From assembly GCF_019393635.1 (NCBI RefSeq), contig NC_057866.1, positions 226,389,359-226,453,358 on the forward strand: DNA of 64,000 nucleotides, given 5' to 3'. The notes beneath the pieces were generated by a model. That model made no database searches and had not been told where the DNA came from. It was given only the letters and a program-made list of their open reading frames with translations. Made by a program: the position numbers and the translations under genes. Within the stretch, counting starts at the first letter, position 1. Every line of letters begins with the position of its first letter. Shown here piece by piece: positions 1 through 11,500 of the stretch. Origin of the DNA: Dromiciops gliroides. Lineage: Eukaryota > Chordata > Mammalia > Microbiotheria > Microbiotheriidae.

Positions 1-175
1 GCTTCGAGCTTTGCAGAGGGCGGCCGGTTGGAGCCTCACCGCAGGCCGGGGAGCCGGCTGTTGCTGTTATTATGCTTAATAATAAGAACAATAATAGCCA
101 GCGCTTATAGCACATTTTACTACGTGTTATCTCATCTAATCCTCTCCTGTCTGGGTGCCGGCAGCTCTTGTTATT

Positions 176-409
176 GGGGCGGCTGGGTGGGGCAGTGGAT
201 AGTTACAGCCCTCAAGACGCCTCTTCCAGAGTTAAAAATCCGTCCTCAGACGCTAGCAGCGTGACCCCAGGCAAGCCATTTAACCCTGTTTGCCTCAATT
301 TCCTCATCTATAAAATGAGCCGGGGAGGGAAATGGCAAACCACTCCAGGATCTGCCAAGAAAACCCCAGAAGGGGTCACGGAGAGTCAGAAATGACTGAA
401 CAACTACAG
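176..409 (+). mobile_element. MAR1-like SINE
   Basis: A tRNA-like head (GGCTGGGTGGGGCAGTGGAT) is followed by the long tail containing AAATGGCAAACCACTCCAGG and a segment like GAGTCAGAAATGACTGAACA, typical of marsupial MAR1-type SINEs. Diverged. Confidence 0.75.
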
Positions 410-427
410 CGCTCTGAGGTTTGCAAA

Positions 428-439
428 GTACATATGTAT

Positions 440-487
<48 letters not shown>

Positions 488-506
488 TGTGTGTGTGTAT
501 ATATGT
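428..506. repeat. AT/GT-rich dinucleotide tract
   Basis: Alternating TA with TG interruptions, including about 20 consecutive TA units. Confidence 0.9.
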
Positions 507-508
507 TG

Positions 509-655
509 TCTCGTTTGATCCTCACAACAATCCTGTGAGCTAGGGGCTATTATCCCCATTCTACAGATGAGGAAGTTGAGGCTGAGCGAGGCTCAGTGAC
601 TTGCCTAGCTTACACAGTCAATAGGCATGTATTCCAACCTAGGGGCTGAGTGTAG
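509..655 (-). mobile_element. MIR-type SINE relic
   Basis: Core-like sequence TTTGATCCTCACAACAATCC and CAGATGAGGAAGTTGAGGC identifies an old MIR in minus orientation. Confidence 0.7.
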
Positions 656-1255
656 AGTATACGAAAGAATGCAAAAGCACAGTCCTTGCCCTAGAGTTCG
701 CATTCTGATTGGGGAAACAAGCAAATCATTGTCCCTACACTAGCATTATGAGGGTCCAGGAAACAATTCTCACAGAAGGTGGAATTTTAGCTGAGATTTC
801 AAGGAAGCCAAGAGGCAGAGGCGAGAAGGGAAATCTAGGGAGTAGATGGAGTGGCTTGCCCAAAGGAGGCCAGAGGCACCGGGTCTTAGAAAACTTATGT
901 GGGGGGCAGCTAGGTGGCACAGTGGATAAAGCACCGGCCCTGGATTCAGGAGTACCTGAGTTCAAATCCGGCCTCAGACACTTGACACTTACTAGCTGTG
1001 TGACCCTGGGCAAGTCACTTAACCCCCATTGCCCTGCAAAAAAGAAAAGAAAAGAAAATTTATGTGGGAGGCTAGTGTCAGGAGATGGGGAAGGTAGGAA
1101 AGGGCTAAGTAATGAAGGACTTTAAAAGCCAGACAGGACTTGGGATTTGTTCTTGGGATCTTCTATTTATTTATTTAGTTGTTTGATCTTCGAAGGGAGC
1201 CTCTGGAGTTGATTGAATAAGGAAGTTGCCTGATCATCTATGACATGTTTGAGGC
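656..1255 (+). repeat. Old medium-reiteration interspersed repeat, split by a SINE
   Basis: Resembles a common mammalian repeat with phrases such as GGATTTTAGCTGAGATTTCAAGGAAGCC and AGGGAGCCTCTGGAGTTGATTG in diverged form. Other copies occur near 4340, 4840, 21465, 30415 and 61120. The family name was not assigned. Confidence 0.55.
903..1057 (+). mobile_element. tRNA-derived marsupial SINE (subtype B tail)
   Basis: Full A- and B-box head, tail ending CCCCCATTGCCCTGC plus A-rich run. A near-repeat of AAAACTTATGTGGG on both sides (from 890 and 1056) is the target duplication. Confidence 0.92.
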
Positions 1256-2074
1256 AGGGTTCAAATTCAAGCCTTGATTCTAAGCTCAGCACTTGAATTT
1301 TTTTTTTTTAATATTTCATCATATTTCTTTTGGGGAGGCGGGGCAGGACAATGAGGATATTTCAATGTAATTGGTTTTCTTTGTAACCTTGTGTATTTTT
1401 GCATTTAAAAACATGATTCTGAGAAGTCTCTTGCCTTCAACAGACTGCCAAGGGGATCAGTATCCCCTCCTAGCCTGATGTGGTCACTAGGGTAACAGCC
1501 CTGTTGGTATAGGAAAGGCTGCACTCAGGTTGTTGAGAATGATAAAGGCTCTTTTTGATGGGGGGGGGGGAGGGGAATGTGTTGGGGAATGGGGAGGAGG
1601 AAGCTTATCCATTGGTTGGATTTTGTCTTCTAATTGTTGAGGGGATCTTTTAGGACTAAGTATAGACATATATCATGTGCTTAGTATTACTTTTATTATT
1701 TTTTAAAATGGATTTTTACTGATGTCTTATTTTTATATTGCCCAGAGTTCCTCTATATAGTAATTTTTAAAATTAGCAATTACAGAGTTTTATAGTTTGC
1801 AAAGAAGCGCTTTACATCTTATTTCATGAGGCTGTTATATGAAGCTTAAGAAGTGAGTTGACTTGCCCAGAGTTACACAGCTAAGTAGGATTTGAACTCT
1901 AATATTTCCCGGGATATCTATCCCTTATAACAAATAATTTTTTAAAAAATATATAGAGGGAGAGAAAAAAAATTAACATTATTTACGATGTTCTGCAGCT
2001 CCACCCCCACACCTGCTTTTACTTTTCAAAAATTACATGAAGCAGCATCTGACTTGGAGAATACGTGGTTCAGT

Positions 2075-2325
2075 GGAAAGAATGCTCCATCTGGAGTCCA
2101 GGAAACTAGGCTCCACTCGTGACCTTGTCAGTTAGTGAGTGCCTTTATGACCCTGGACTTATTGCTTAACCTTGGCCTCAGTTTCCTCTTGTCTACATAT
2201 TGTTTCCCCATTAGAATGTGAACTTCTGGAGGGCAGGGACAATGTTTTTTTCCCTTCTTTGTGTCCCATGTTTTTGTACAGTGCCTACCATATAGTAAGT
2301 GCTAATAGATCCTTATTGGTGATGT
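2075..2325 (+). mobile_element. MIR relic followed by L2-type 3' tail
   Basis: The MIR part includes CTTGGCCTCAGTTTCCTC. The L2-like tail includes TTCTGGAGGGCAGGGACAAT and CATATAGTAAGTGCTAATAG. Confidence 0.6.
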
Positions 2326-3224
2326 TAAAATGAGGGGGCTGGACTTAGCTGACTTCTGAGGCTTCTAGAAGTGCCTGGCATAATTTTTAGATTGGTATCT
2401 GATGTTATATCATCAGCATGAACGATCTCCAAGGATGAAGATCAGCAATTTTTCCTGTTACATAGCCTTAGTTGTCTAAGGCTACTGAGATATCTTAACT
2501 TGCCCATCCACACACAGCTGGTAAGAGTCAGAGGACCAGACTTGATGCCAGCTCATCCCAGTGTCCTTGTAGGTGAACACTTTTGGTAATTGTCTGAATA
2601 ATGACTCACTATTTCCCTCAGGATCTCATTACAAAATCACTTGACCTTTTAAGTGTTTAGATGAGATGATGTCCTGGCTTTACTTTAGGAAATTTTAAAA
2701 TGTTAAACTCTTCTGGTGATCATGTTTCCTGAGGCATCCTCTAAGGATTGATTAGCCAACTTCTTTACCTAGTTTAGTGGAATGAAAGAAACTGTTAAGA
2801 AACCAACAAAGATAGGGTGCTCCTAATGATTTTTATGATGTTGTGTACAGTGAAACTTGCTGTGAACTGAATCAAGTAAAATTCTACTTAATGCTACCTG
2901 CTAGCTGTTATCCTTGAGATGGTTATTTATAATTTGGTAATTCCTGGTGGTTATAGAAAATGTGCTATGCTAGATGTTAAGACTGTGCTCCTTATGTCTT
3001 GAATTTACTCCCATAAACCATACAGTTAGTGCTCCTTTTCTCTTTCTTGTACAACTTGAATTAGGTTTGTTACGATGATGTACATGGGTGTTAATAGAGG
3101 CCATAGGCTCACAGGAGCTAGAGCACCCATCTCGTCCAATCTCTTTTTTTTTTCTTCCTTGTGGATGAAGAAACAGGTCAGGTTGCTTTGAATCCTGGAC
3201 CTATGGCTCTAAACCCAACCCCCT

Positions 3225-3360
3225 CATTCTATACTAATAAACTGAGGTCCCAGGTTTCTCACAGGTATGCTTCTTCAAAGTCACAAAGCTAGTGAGAGGC
3301 AGGGCCTGAACCCAGGTCTTCCGACCTCAGGTTCAGTATTCTTTCCTCTAGTTGCTTACC
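3225..3360 (-). mobile_element. MIR-type relic
   Basis: AAAGTCACAAAGCTAGTGAG with GAACCCAGGTCTTCCGACCT is the minus-strand MIR 5' part. Confidence 0.6.
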
Positions 3361-3541
3361 ATTCCTGAAGACAGATATTTATCTTTTTCTTTGCCTTGTG
3401 AGATTTAAAGGGCTACCAACCTGTTGAGAAACATATTGCAGGGAAGGAAAGCACGTGACTTGGAAACCATGTAACTTTAGCGTCTGGAAGTTGCTGCCTG
3501 TTAGTTGTGTCAATCAAAGTTACTAGCCAATTAGCTTGGAG

Positions 3542-3542
<1 letters not shown>

Positions 3543-3581
<39 letters not shown>
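3543..3581. repeat. GT microsatellite
   Basis: About 19 uninterrupted GT units. Confidence 0.95.
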
Positions 3582-3584
<3 letters not shown>

Positions 3585-3724
3585 GCCCTGCTTCCTGTTT
3601 CACAAGAAGTTCTGGGAGAAGCCCTGGCATTGTCAGGACCTCAGCTTGGCAGCAGAGGCAGAAGGAACAGGCAGAATAGGGATACTTTATCCACATGTTT
3701 CTCTTTACTAACCCCTAATATACT

Positions 3725-3866
3725 TTTGGGGGGGGCGGGGCAGTGAGGGTTAAGTGACTTTCCCAGGGTCACACAGCTAGTGTCAAGGGTCTGAGGCCGA
3801 ATTTGAACTCAGGTCCTCCTGAATCCAGGGCCAATGCTTTATCCACTGCGCCACCTAGCTGCCCCT
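3725..3866 (-). mobile_element. tRNA-derived marsupial SINE (subtype B)
   Basis: Minus-strand copy ending GCCACCTAGCTGCCCC at its 5' end. ATATACTTT and GTATACTTT flank it as an imperfect target duplication. Confidence 0.88.
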
Positions 3867-4094
3867 GGTATACTTTAATAAATACTTAATGCCCAAAGAT
3901 TGGTGGTATACCTTTTCTAATTTAAGGTGATCACTCATTAGATTTTAGACATCACAGCTAGAATTTTAGGCCCTTACAGCATCCTGCTTCAAACCCTCCA
4001 TTTCCTCAACAACAAAATGGGCCTAATAATTTGCACTGCCTGTTATTGTGAGGAAAGCACTTTTAAAGGTAGCTAGATGGTACAGTGAATATTG

Positions 4095-4260
4095 GAGGCA
4101 AAAAAAATATGGATTAAAAAAAATTCTTCCTCTTCTGAGCAAGTCACTTGATCTCTCTCCGCCTCAATTTTCTTATATGTAAATTGGAGATAATAACGGT
4201 ACCTACCTCACAGGGTTGTCGTGAGGATCAAATGAGAGGACATAAAGCTTCTGAACTTAA
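4095..4260 (+). mobile_element. MIR relic
   Basis: Diverged MIR 3' portion with GCAAGTCACTTGATCTCTCT and GTGAGGATCAAATGAGA. Confidence 0.6.
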
Positions 4261-4339
4261 TTTTAAATTCCATGGTCATGCACTGTCCCTAACACACACT
4301 CATTTTTTCCAACTCTGATTTGGGGAAAAAGTCCCCAGT

Positions 4340-5400
4340 CAGTCGGCAAACATTTATTAAGCATCTGCTCTGTGCCAGGCATTTTGCTAGACGCTTCTCT
4401 GCTCTTAGGGAGCTTACCTTTTTTGGGAGGAAATAACACGCTAACACGCTACACAAAAGAAATACTAAGGGAGGGAGGCAAGGCACTGACACTTGGGGGA
4501 ATCAGCAATGCTTCCTGTAGACAGTGGTGCTTGAGGGAAGGGAGGGATTGATTTGCTGAGGCAGAAGTCAGGAGGGGATGTGCTCTAGTCATAAAGGATA
4601 CCAGTGTAAAGGGGCAGATCCTGGGGACACAGAGTTAGTGAGAGTGAAAAGTGGAAAATAACATAGGAATGCTGAGATCCAAGACCTTCATGAAACAATC
4701 TATCTCTGGTTTTTGAAACTCTTTCTGCCTTGGGTATACTCTGTTGACTGTAATTAAATTGGTCTTTGACTAAAGACATTGCTGTTCCCCTGATGTTCTG
4801 AAGATAAAATCTCATAGTTTATAGTAGCAGTTTTAGCAATGTAAAGGCTAGGCATTGTGCTGAATGTTGGGGATAGCAATGCAGAAGTGAAACACTCCTT
4901 TCTCTCAAGGAGCTTACATATGAACAGAGTAGTTGGCAAATATGTGCATACTTTTGTAGGTACACACGACACATAACAAATCAGATACAAAGTCACCTTG
5001 AATAAGGAGGCTCTCTAATAGCTAGGGTGATGAGAAAAGCTTCCTGTATGTAGCAGATAGCACTGGGACTGCTTCATGAAGCATGGATTTCATTCCACAA
5101 AGTAGAAGTGTAAACCCCAGAGGCATGTAGATATGTTCATCGCATGTGTTGAGTGGTTTATTAAACACCTACTATGTGCTGGGCACTATATATACAAAGA
5201 CTGAAATGATCCTCTCTGTCTTTAAGGAACAAATATAAGGTAATTTGAGGAAGCAGAGAGCACTAACCACTGGGAACGTGAGGGAAAACTTCGTGGAAAA
5301 GCTGCTACCATCTCAGGGCAAAGTCTTTAAGGAAAAAGATTCTGAAAGGCTAAAGTGAGAATGGAGGACCTTTCAGCCATGGGGGTCAGCTTGTGAGGAT
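4340..5400 (+). repeat. Two or three copies of an old medium-reiteration repeat
   Basis: AAACATTTATTAAGCATCTG at 4348, GGCATTGTGCTGAATGTTGG near 4851 and ACACCTACTATGTGCTGGGC near 5165 each begin a copy related to those near 21.5, 30.4 and 61.1 kb. Edges are diffuse. Confidence 0.5.
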
Positions 5401-5639
5401 GCAGAGAGAAGAGATAAAATATCCAGTATGGTAGCCTGGTTTGGCAGCACCAGCCCAAATCAGATTTTCACTTGGCTAAGCATGCAAGTAGCAGTTTTTA
5501 AAGGTTTTATAATAAGCTGCTCTTCCAAAAATAAAATTAAAATTTGTTTCTGGAACAGCAGTTTCCCAGGAGTTTACACCTATACTTTGTCATTGTAAAG
5601 TAGTTACAAAAACTTAATGGTGTTGTTTGTATTTTATAG

Positions 5640-5716
5640 GATCTAAACCTACCCCTCGCTATGGATATAAACCTTCACCTCCAAATGGATGTGGCTCTCC
5701 AGTGTTTGGTGTTCAT
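5640..5716 (+). CDS. PLA2G12A: PLA2G12A exon 2
   Basis: This 77-nt exon sits between acceptor ttttatag and donor gtgagt. It opens in phase 1 (GA completing a Gly codon) and encodes SKPTPRYGYKPSPPNGCGSP then VFGVH. That is nearly identical to the human calcium-loop exon. It ends in phase 0. Confidence 0.95.
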
Positions 5717-8700
5717 GTGAGTGTTGTTAGTTTTTACTTGTTAAATGCCATGACCAACTACATAAAGATGGAATCGGCCAAATATTTGACAACTGTGGAT
5801 AATCATCTGAATAGTTACAAGTTTTAAGATATTTTTAATATCTGTTGTGATAGTAATTAAATTTTCATTATATTGCTCATAATTGAATATTTGTCAACCT
5901 TAATGATCTTAACACAATTTGAACTGTTATTTCTTTTTTTCTTTCTTTTTTTTGGTGAGGCAATTGGGGTTAAGTGACTTGCTTGGGGTCACACAGCTAG
6001 CAAGTGTTGAGTGTCTGAGGCTGGATTTGAACTCAGGTCCTCCTGACTCTGGGGCCTGTGCTCTATCCACTGCGCCACCTAGCTGCCCCTGAACTGTTAT
6101 TTCTTAATATCCAAAATAGCTTTATGGAATCACCTTTACTTGCATTTGTGTCTGCAAAGAAATTTTATTCCCTTGACCTAGCTTTTGAAACTTTTTTGTT
6201 TATTCTTAAAATTTTCTTTTTAAAAAAATTAAATATGCAAAAAATGAAAAGAAGACTATATACGAAACCATGTGAAGGTATAAAGTTTTTTTAGGTGTAT
6301 ATTTAACACCATAATTACAAAGTTGCCCTATTTTGTTCCCTTCTTAACTTTTTTCATTAGCATATTTTTTATTTTATTGACTTTCCTCTTTCTTCCTTTT
6401 TCTTTCTCTTTTTTTCCTTTCTCTTCTTCCCTTCCATGTCACTACCCAATAATTCTCTTCCCTTCCAACCGGTACCTGACCTCCCCCCACCTGCATCTCC
6501 CCCTCCCCCCCATTACACCCACTCTTGGGACAGACAGCTATAGTTAAGCAAAACAAATCAACATTGACTGTGTCTGAAAATTTCTGTCATGTCTCTGCCA
6601 CACAGTTTGTTTTGTTTTTTTAGAATTTTATTTTTTCCCCAAATTACATGTAAAAACAAATTTTTGTCAATTTTTAAAACTTTGTGTTCCAAATTCTCTT
6701 CCTCCCTCCATCCCCACTCCCCCTTAAGAACTCAAGCAATTCAGTATAAGTTATACATGTGTAGTCAAGCAAACCATTTCCATGTTAGTCAAATTGTGAA
6801 AGAAAACAGACAAAAATCTTTAGAAAAAGGAACTTAAAAAAATTATGCTTCTGTCGGTATTCAGATAGCATCATTTCTTTCTCTGGAGATGGATTTTTGT
6901 ATTTTTCTTAAGTCCTTCAGAGTTATCTTGGATCATTGTATTGCTGAAAATAACTAAGTCATTCACAGCAGGTCATTTTACAATATTGCTGTTATTTTGT
7001 TTACAGTACATTTCACTTTGCATCAGCTTATGTAAGTCTTTCCAAGTTTTTCTGATAGCATCCTGCTCATGATTTCTTTTAGCAGAATAGTGTTCCATCA
7101 TAATTTCATCCCATAATCACACAGTTTTCTAAAGTCCTGATTGGTCAGTGTTTTGACAATAATTCTTGTTTGTTTTAAAATTTTTTCTTTACATTATTGT
7201 GGTTATTTTGTAATTCTTCTCTTGGTTCTCTTCTTTTTATTCTGCATCAGTCCATACAAATCTTCTCAGGTTTTTCCAGATTTATGATTTATTATTTCTC
7301 CTAGTGCATTAATATTCTATTACAGTCCTGTATCATAATTTTGTTAGCTGTTCTCCAGTTATTGAGCTGAGCACCTGCTTTTTTTTTCAGTTTTTTACAA
7401 CTATAAAAAGTGCTGCCAGACTTAGGTTTGTACACATGGCGGGTCCTTTTTAGCTTTGACCTTTGGGTGGGGGGTGGGGTCTCTTCCTGAGTCAGAGCTG
7501 CTCCTTATTCATGACCTTTTTGGATATGGTTCCAGACTGCTCTCTAGAATGGCTGGACCCTTGCTTTTGACTTTTGATGGATGATTGTGTTGAGAGTGGG
7601 GAGGCTGGGGCTCAGGGGAATCAGGGTCTGCTGGGGGCAGATATCTGGGAGCTGTTGGTGTCCTGGCTAGACAAGAAATGTGACAGAGAGAACGTCGAGA
7701 ATCGTCAGAATCACAGACAGCTATGGAGGAGAATGGTGCGCATTCTGTTCTTTGGGTAACCACTGCAGATTCCAAAAGACATTTGTTACAATCCTTGTCA
7801 TTTTGTTATCATACCGTCTGAACGCTGTCCTCCAGGCAGAGGCACCTGGAGTTTTATTGATGGAACACACTAACCTTTGTGAAAACTCCATTTCCAGCTT
7901 AACATCGGCATACCTTCAGTAACGAAGTGCTGCAATCATCATGACAGGTGCTATGAGACCTGCGGCAGCACCAAGAATGACTGTGATGAGCAGTTTCAGT
8001 ATTGCCTCTCCAAGATCTGCCGGGAAGTACAGAAAACACTGGGACTGGCCCAGAATGTGCAAGGTAAGGATGGTCTGGCAGTGTGCCGAGGGGAGAGTTT
8101 GGGGTTTGGGATTGGCTTGTGGAGAAAGAACGACCTGAGGAGCAGAGCTCAGGAAAAGCTCTAGCTCCTTCCCAAATGTGAGGGGACTTGAAAGTCGCAC
8201 CCTGCCTCTATGTTTGGAATTGAAGAGGGTTTCTTCCTCTAATTCAGTCGAGATGAAATTAGCTTACTAAAGAATTAAGGAAAAACAAAATTAAACAAAA
8301 TATTGTGTCTAGATGATTCATAGATCTGCTAAATCACAAAGTAGTGCAAGAGTCTTCCTCTTTGCCAAGTTTTGGTCCCCTCTCTCTGTTGTAGTCAACA
8401 GCCTGCTAAGGATTAACCTTAGCCAGAAATGAGTGTCATACTGTTTTGCTGGCTTCATTCGGAACGGCTGCATCGAGATCTCCAGGCAGTTAGCCGTACG
8501 GAGTTCTCTCCCTCAGTGTTTAGAACTAAAGACCTTGTGTGGTTTCGAAGCTGGTGATGCCCACTCTGGGATATCCCAACACATCTTGGCTTCCTGCGAA
8601 CCTTCAATGCTTGACCAATTCTCAGAGGTGGAGAAAACTGACAAGCCCCTTGGATTCACTGGAATTCATACCTGCCACAGGGTAGCTGACAGTGCCAGCC

Positions 8701-10761
8701 ACTTTTATGAGCTTGGACAATGATACTGGTGGTCAGCCTCAAGCCCTAACTTAACCATTTTACTTACAGCGGGTATCACTAGTCACTTTAAACACTCATT
8801 CGTAACAACATTCAGCTTTCAGGACCAGAGAGAGAATCCCATTTCCCTACAACTTTGTAGACCTACAGTATTCCATACATTTCTGTTACCCTCCACAGTA
8901 AAAGCAGGATGGTCTGGGTGTTTTAAAAGTACTTGAAACAAAAACAAAAGAGGTGGAGTTGGAGGAGGGAAGTGGAGCAACTGGGAGGACAGGGACTGGA
9001 AATTCATCTATGAAGCCCTTTCTTTGTTGTTCCTGAAATAAATTTTAGTTGCCCAGAGTTAAACACTGGCCTTGACCAGATTTCATTCCTGTTAAATCGA
9101 AACACGTTTTCTGCTCTGAAAAAGTCTTTGAGGGGTAAGCAGACTGATCTAGGGAATGCTGACAGGGTGTGACTTTAATTGATAAGACTGATTTTCTTGC
9201 TTGGCTGGGGTAGCAGTCAGATCTGGCCTTGAGGAGGCTTTACTGGGGTGCACATCCTTTGATGTGTATCAAAGAGGTCACCTGGCACAAACCATTTTTT
9301 TTTTTTATTTAAAATTTAATTTTTATTTTTATCTTTTTTTTTTTTTTTTAGTGAGGCAGTTGGGGTTAAGTGACTTGCCCAGGGTCACACAGCTAGTAAG
9401 TGTTAAGTGTCTGAGGCCGGATTTGAACTTAGGTACTCCTGACTCCAAGGCTGGTGCTCTATCCACTGTGCCACCTAGCTGCCCCTATTTTTATCTTTTT
9501 TAGTGGGGCAGTGAGGGTTAAGTGACTTGCCCAGGGTCACACAGGTAGAAAGTGTCAAGGGTCTGAGTCCAGATTTGAACTCAGGTCCTCCTGAATCCAG
9601 GGCCAGTGCTTTATCCACTGCACCACCTAGCTGCCTCCACAGACCATTCTTTTTTAAAAAATTATTTAGTTAAATATCTATCAATTTAATTTAAAAATCA
9701 TTTAAAAAATTCTAGTTCTAAATTCTTTCCCTCCCTCCCCACTCCAACCTCTTAAGAAGGCAAGGAGTATATCAATTAAACTTCTGGCACAAATCATTGC
9801 TAAAACCTGTAGTTCTTTTCCTTATCTACTTTACCAGGATTTTGGAAACAGAAAGCATTGTTAAATTAGCTTTTTTTTTATTTTGCTATATCTTTTGTGT
9901 CACATAGTAAATGTAGGTTCTCTAATGAATATTTAGTTTAATAAAAAAAAACCTCCAAAGAAAATTCTAACAGGAAGTTAGAATGAGTTGTTTCATCAAA
10001 ATTGGAATTTCTCCTTCCTTCCTTCCTTCCTTCCTTCCTTCTGGTGAGGCAATTGGGGTTAAGTGACTTGCCCAGGGTCACACAGCTAGTAAGTGTCAAG
10101 TGTCTGAGGCTGGATTTGAACTCAGGTCCTCCTGAATCCAGGGCCAGTGCTCTATCCACTGTGCCACCTAGCTGCCCCTAAAAGAACTTTCTTACTCTAC
10201 CTGAGAAACATTTTGTGATACATATCACATGTATTATTCACTTAAAGGTGCATGATTCATTGTTTTGTCCTTTCTGACTTTATTCACTCTGAACATCAAA
10301 AACTTCTTATGTGGACATGACATAGATTTAACAGTGTTACACAACCTTCATTTATTTTACATTTTTCATAGGGGGAAAAAAATGGCAAGTCAGTAGACTG
10401 ACAACACGAGTGTTGCTAAAAATAACTGAATCATCTGTGAATTTCATAAATAGGTCAGCACATAGACACAGTGATTCAAGGACATAGGACTATACAAACA
10501 AGGAGAGGGACATAGATTGAGATCAAAATGAATCATGCCATCTTATTAAGGTAACTGGCACTGCTTTCAAAAGCATGCCTGGATCACTGTGCTTCAGTGG
10601 TATGGGCCTGTCCTGCAGTGATGGTGTCTGCTTGTTCTGCAGCTTGTGAATCGGCGATGGAGCTCCTGTTCGATGGAGTTATACACTTAGGCTGTAAGCC
10701 CTACCTGGACAGCCAGAGAGCTGCCTGTAAGTGCCGCTATGAGGAGAAAACTGACCTTTAA
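5640..10761 (+). CDS. PLA2G12A: PLA2G12A, group XIIA secreted phospholipase A2: joined coding span of exons 2-4 (exon 1 outside window)
   Basis: Secreted, calcium-dependent phospholipase A2 that hydrolyses the sn-2 ester of glycerophospholipids. Three exons are visible: 5640-5716, 7898-8063 and 10643-10761. Together they encode about 119 residues, matching the C-terminal two thirds of the 189-residue human protein. In order they carry the glycine-rich calcium loop (NGCGSPVFGV), the active-site helix CCNHHDRCYETC with the catalytic His-Asp pair, further cysteines in NDCDEQFQYC and KICRE, and the C-terminal stretch ending CKCRYEEKTDL. All junctions obey GT-AG and their phases agree (1, 0, 1). 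The signal-peptide exon, which in human ends in LCQYKCSD, was not found, so intron 1 is at least 5.6 kb. CASP6 follows on the same strand. Very confident in identity. Confidence 0.96.
5936..6090 (-). mobile_element. tRNA-derived marsupial SINE (subtype A), PLA2G12A intron 2
   Basis: Perfect 15-bp target duplication GAACTGTTATTTCTT at 5921-5935 and 6091-6105. Nearly full length with a T-rich tail. Confidence 0.95.
6610..7570 (-). mobile_element. L1 3'-end fragments
   Basis: Minus-strand L1 3' region in two pieces (6610-7130 and 7140-7570) with CAAATTACATGTAAAAACAA, GAGTTATCTTGGATCATTGT and GTAAGTCTTTCCAAGTTTTT. These phrases recur in every L1 3' end of the window. Confidence 0.8.
7898..8063 (+). 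CDS. PLA2G12A: PLA2G12A exon 3 (active-site helix)
   Basis: This 166-nt exon follows acceptor tttccag and ends at donor gtaagg. It reads LNIGIPSVTKCCNHHDRCYE and then TCGSTKNDCDEQFQYCLSKI, continuing to CREVQKTLGLAQNVQ. It contains the His-Asp catalytic dyad in CCNHHDRC; human has CCNQHDRC, so the residue before the catalytic His is His instead of Gln. It ends in phase 1. Confidence 0.96.
9334..9485 (-). mobile_element. tRNA-derived SINE (subtype A), inserted in the tail of the next SINE
   Basis: Flanked by ATTTTTATCTTTTT on both sides (near 9319 and 9486), showing that it landed in the T-rich tail region of the copy at 9501. Confidence 0.88.
9501..9637 (-). mobile_element. tRNA-derived SINE (subtype B)
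   Basis: Outer member of a nested pair. CACAAACCATT near 9286 and CACAGACCATT at 9638 look like its target duplication. Confidence 0.85.
9650..9780 (-). mobile_element. Short L1 3'-end fragment
   Basis: TTCTTTCCCTCCCTCCCCAC and the following AAGAAGGCAAGGAGTATAT match the extreme L1 3' end in minus orientation. Confidence 0.6.
10009..10180 (-). mobile_element. tRNA-derived SINE (subtype A) with a TTCC-repeat tail
   Basis: The tail has become a TTCC tetranucleotide run (about 10009-10041). The 5' end GCCACCTAGCTGCCCC is at 10163-10178. It lies about 460 bases upstream of PLA2G12A exon 4. Confidence 0.9.
10643..10761 (+). CDS. PLA2G12A: PLA2G12A exon 4 (C-terminus)
   Basis: The acceptor is ttctgcag. 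The exon encodes ACESAMELLFDGVIHLGCKP, then YLDSQRAACKCRYEEKTDL and a TAA stop at 10759-10761. The C-terminus matches human except for a few conservative changes. The 3' UTR follows. Confidence 0.95.
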
Positions 10762-11500
10762 AAGAGGCTTCTGAGCAGCAGCACCTGCAGCTAAAGGAGA
10801 GCCCCACTGTGGACAGAAGATCCACCATGTCATGACCAGGGGAAACTGCCTGCTTTTTGTCAGTGGCTTTTTTAGAAGAATTCGAAGGTTTGTCTTGCCA
10901 TTAAAACCTCAGCTGTTTGGAGAGAGGCCGCACTGTCCTGGGCTTGACAGGCTATGGGGCCGTGGGCAAGTTAAGCCTGACCTGCTCTGTGGCTGTGAGC
11001 AAGTTATTTCACCTGAGCCTTGATTTCCTCGCCTGGGAAATGATAATATTTCCAGTGCCTTCTTCATGAGCCTTTTGTGAGGAAAGTGCTTGGTGAACCC
11101 TCACAGCACTATTGTTGTTGTGAATTATTTTCATGCATATGCCCTCAAATTGCAAATGACTTCTTATAAAAATGTATATTCAGCTCATGTATATTACTGT
11201 TATTGCCTTATTGTGCCAAACTACTGTGACAAAAAGCGAGATATAGTGTATACTAACTGAAACTTAGAAAAACAGAGCAGGTAACTTCGAATTCTTTGGC
11301 AACCATATTCCCCACCCCCTTGAAAAAGTAGGTCAAATTTAAAAGTTCAGTATAACTTACATGAGAAAAAGAGAAAAACCTTACTTTGGAACAAGATTAA
11401 TTTACTAGGAAACCTTAAATATTTGCATTTTGATGCTTTGAAGGAGCTAAAGGTATTGTTTTTTCTTTCATTAAATGTATGTCATCTGTTCCCTTTTGTA
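10762..11500 (+). other. PLA2G12A: PLA2G12A 3' UTR (probable)
   Basis: This is non-repetitive AT-rich sequence after the stop codon, without SINEs or L1. The nearest poly(A)-signal variant is ATTAAA at 11470-11475. No better hexamer was seen close by, so the true end is uncertain and the unique sequence continues to about 12.6 kb. Confidence 0.4.
11470..11475 (+). terminator. PLA2G12A: Candidate poly(A) signal ATTAAA of PLA2G12A
   Basis: This common variant hexamer lies about 700 bases after the stop codon and is followed by a T-rich stretch. The assignment rests only on position and motif. Confidence 0.3.

Larger units (their letters stand above)
1..5639 (+). other. PLA2G12A: PLA2G12A intron 1 (3' part)
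   Basis: No exon was recognised in these bases. The first ~80 bases are GC-rich, which may mean that the CpG-rich exon 1 lies just to the left. The rest is repeats (MAR1-like SINE, MIR, one tRNA-SINE in each orientation, a GT tract, and old medium-reiteration repeats at about 4340-5400) and unremarkable unique DNA. Confidence 0.6.

Noticed and set aside
28-264. 78-codon open frame at the left edge as PLA2G12A exon 1
   Set aside because: The hydrophobic start is tempting, but the frame does not contain the conserved segment before exon 2 (human LCQYKCSD) and runs into a SINE.
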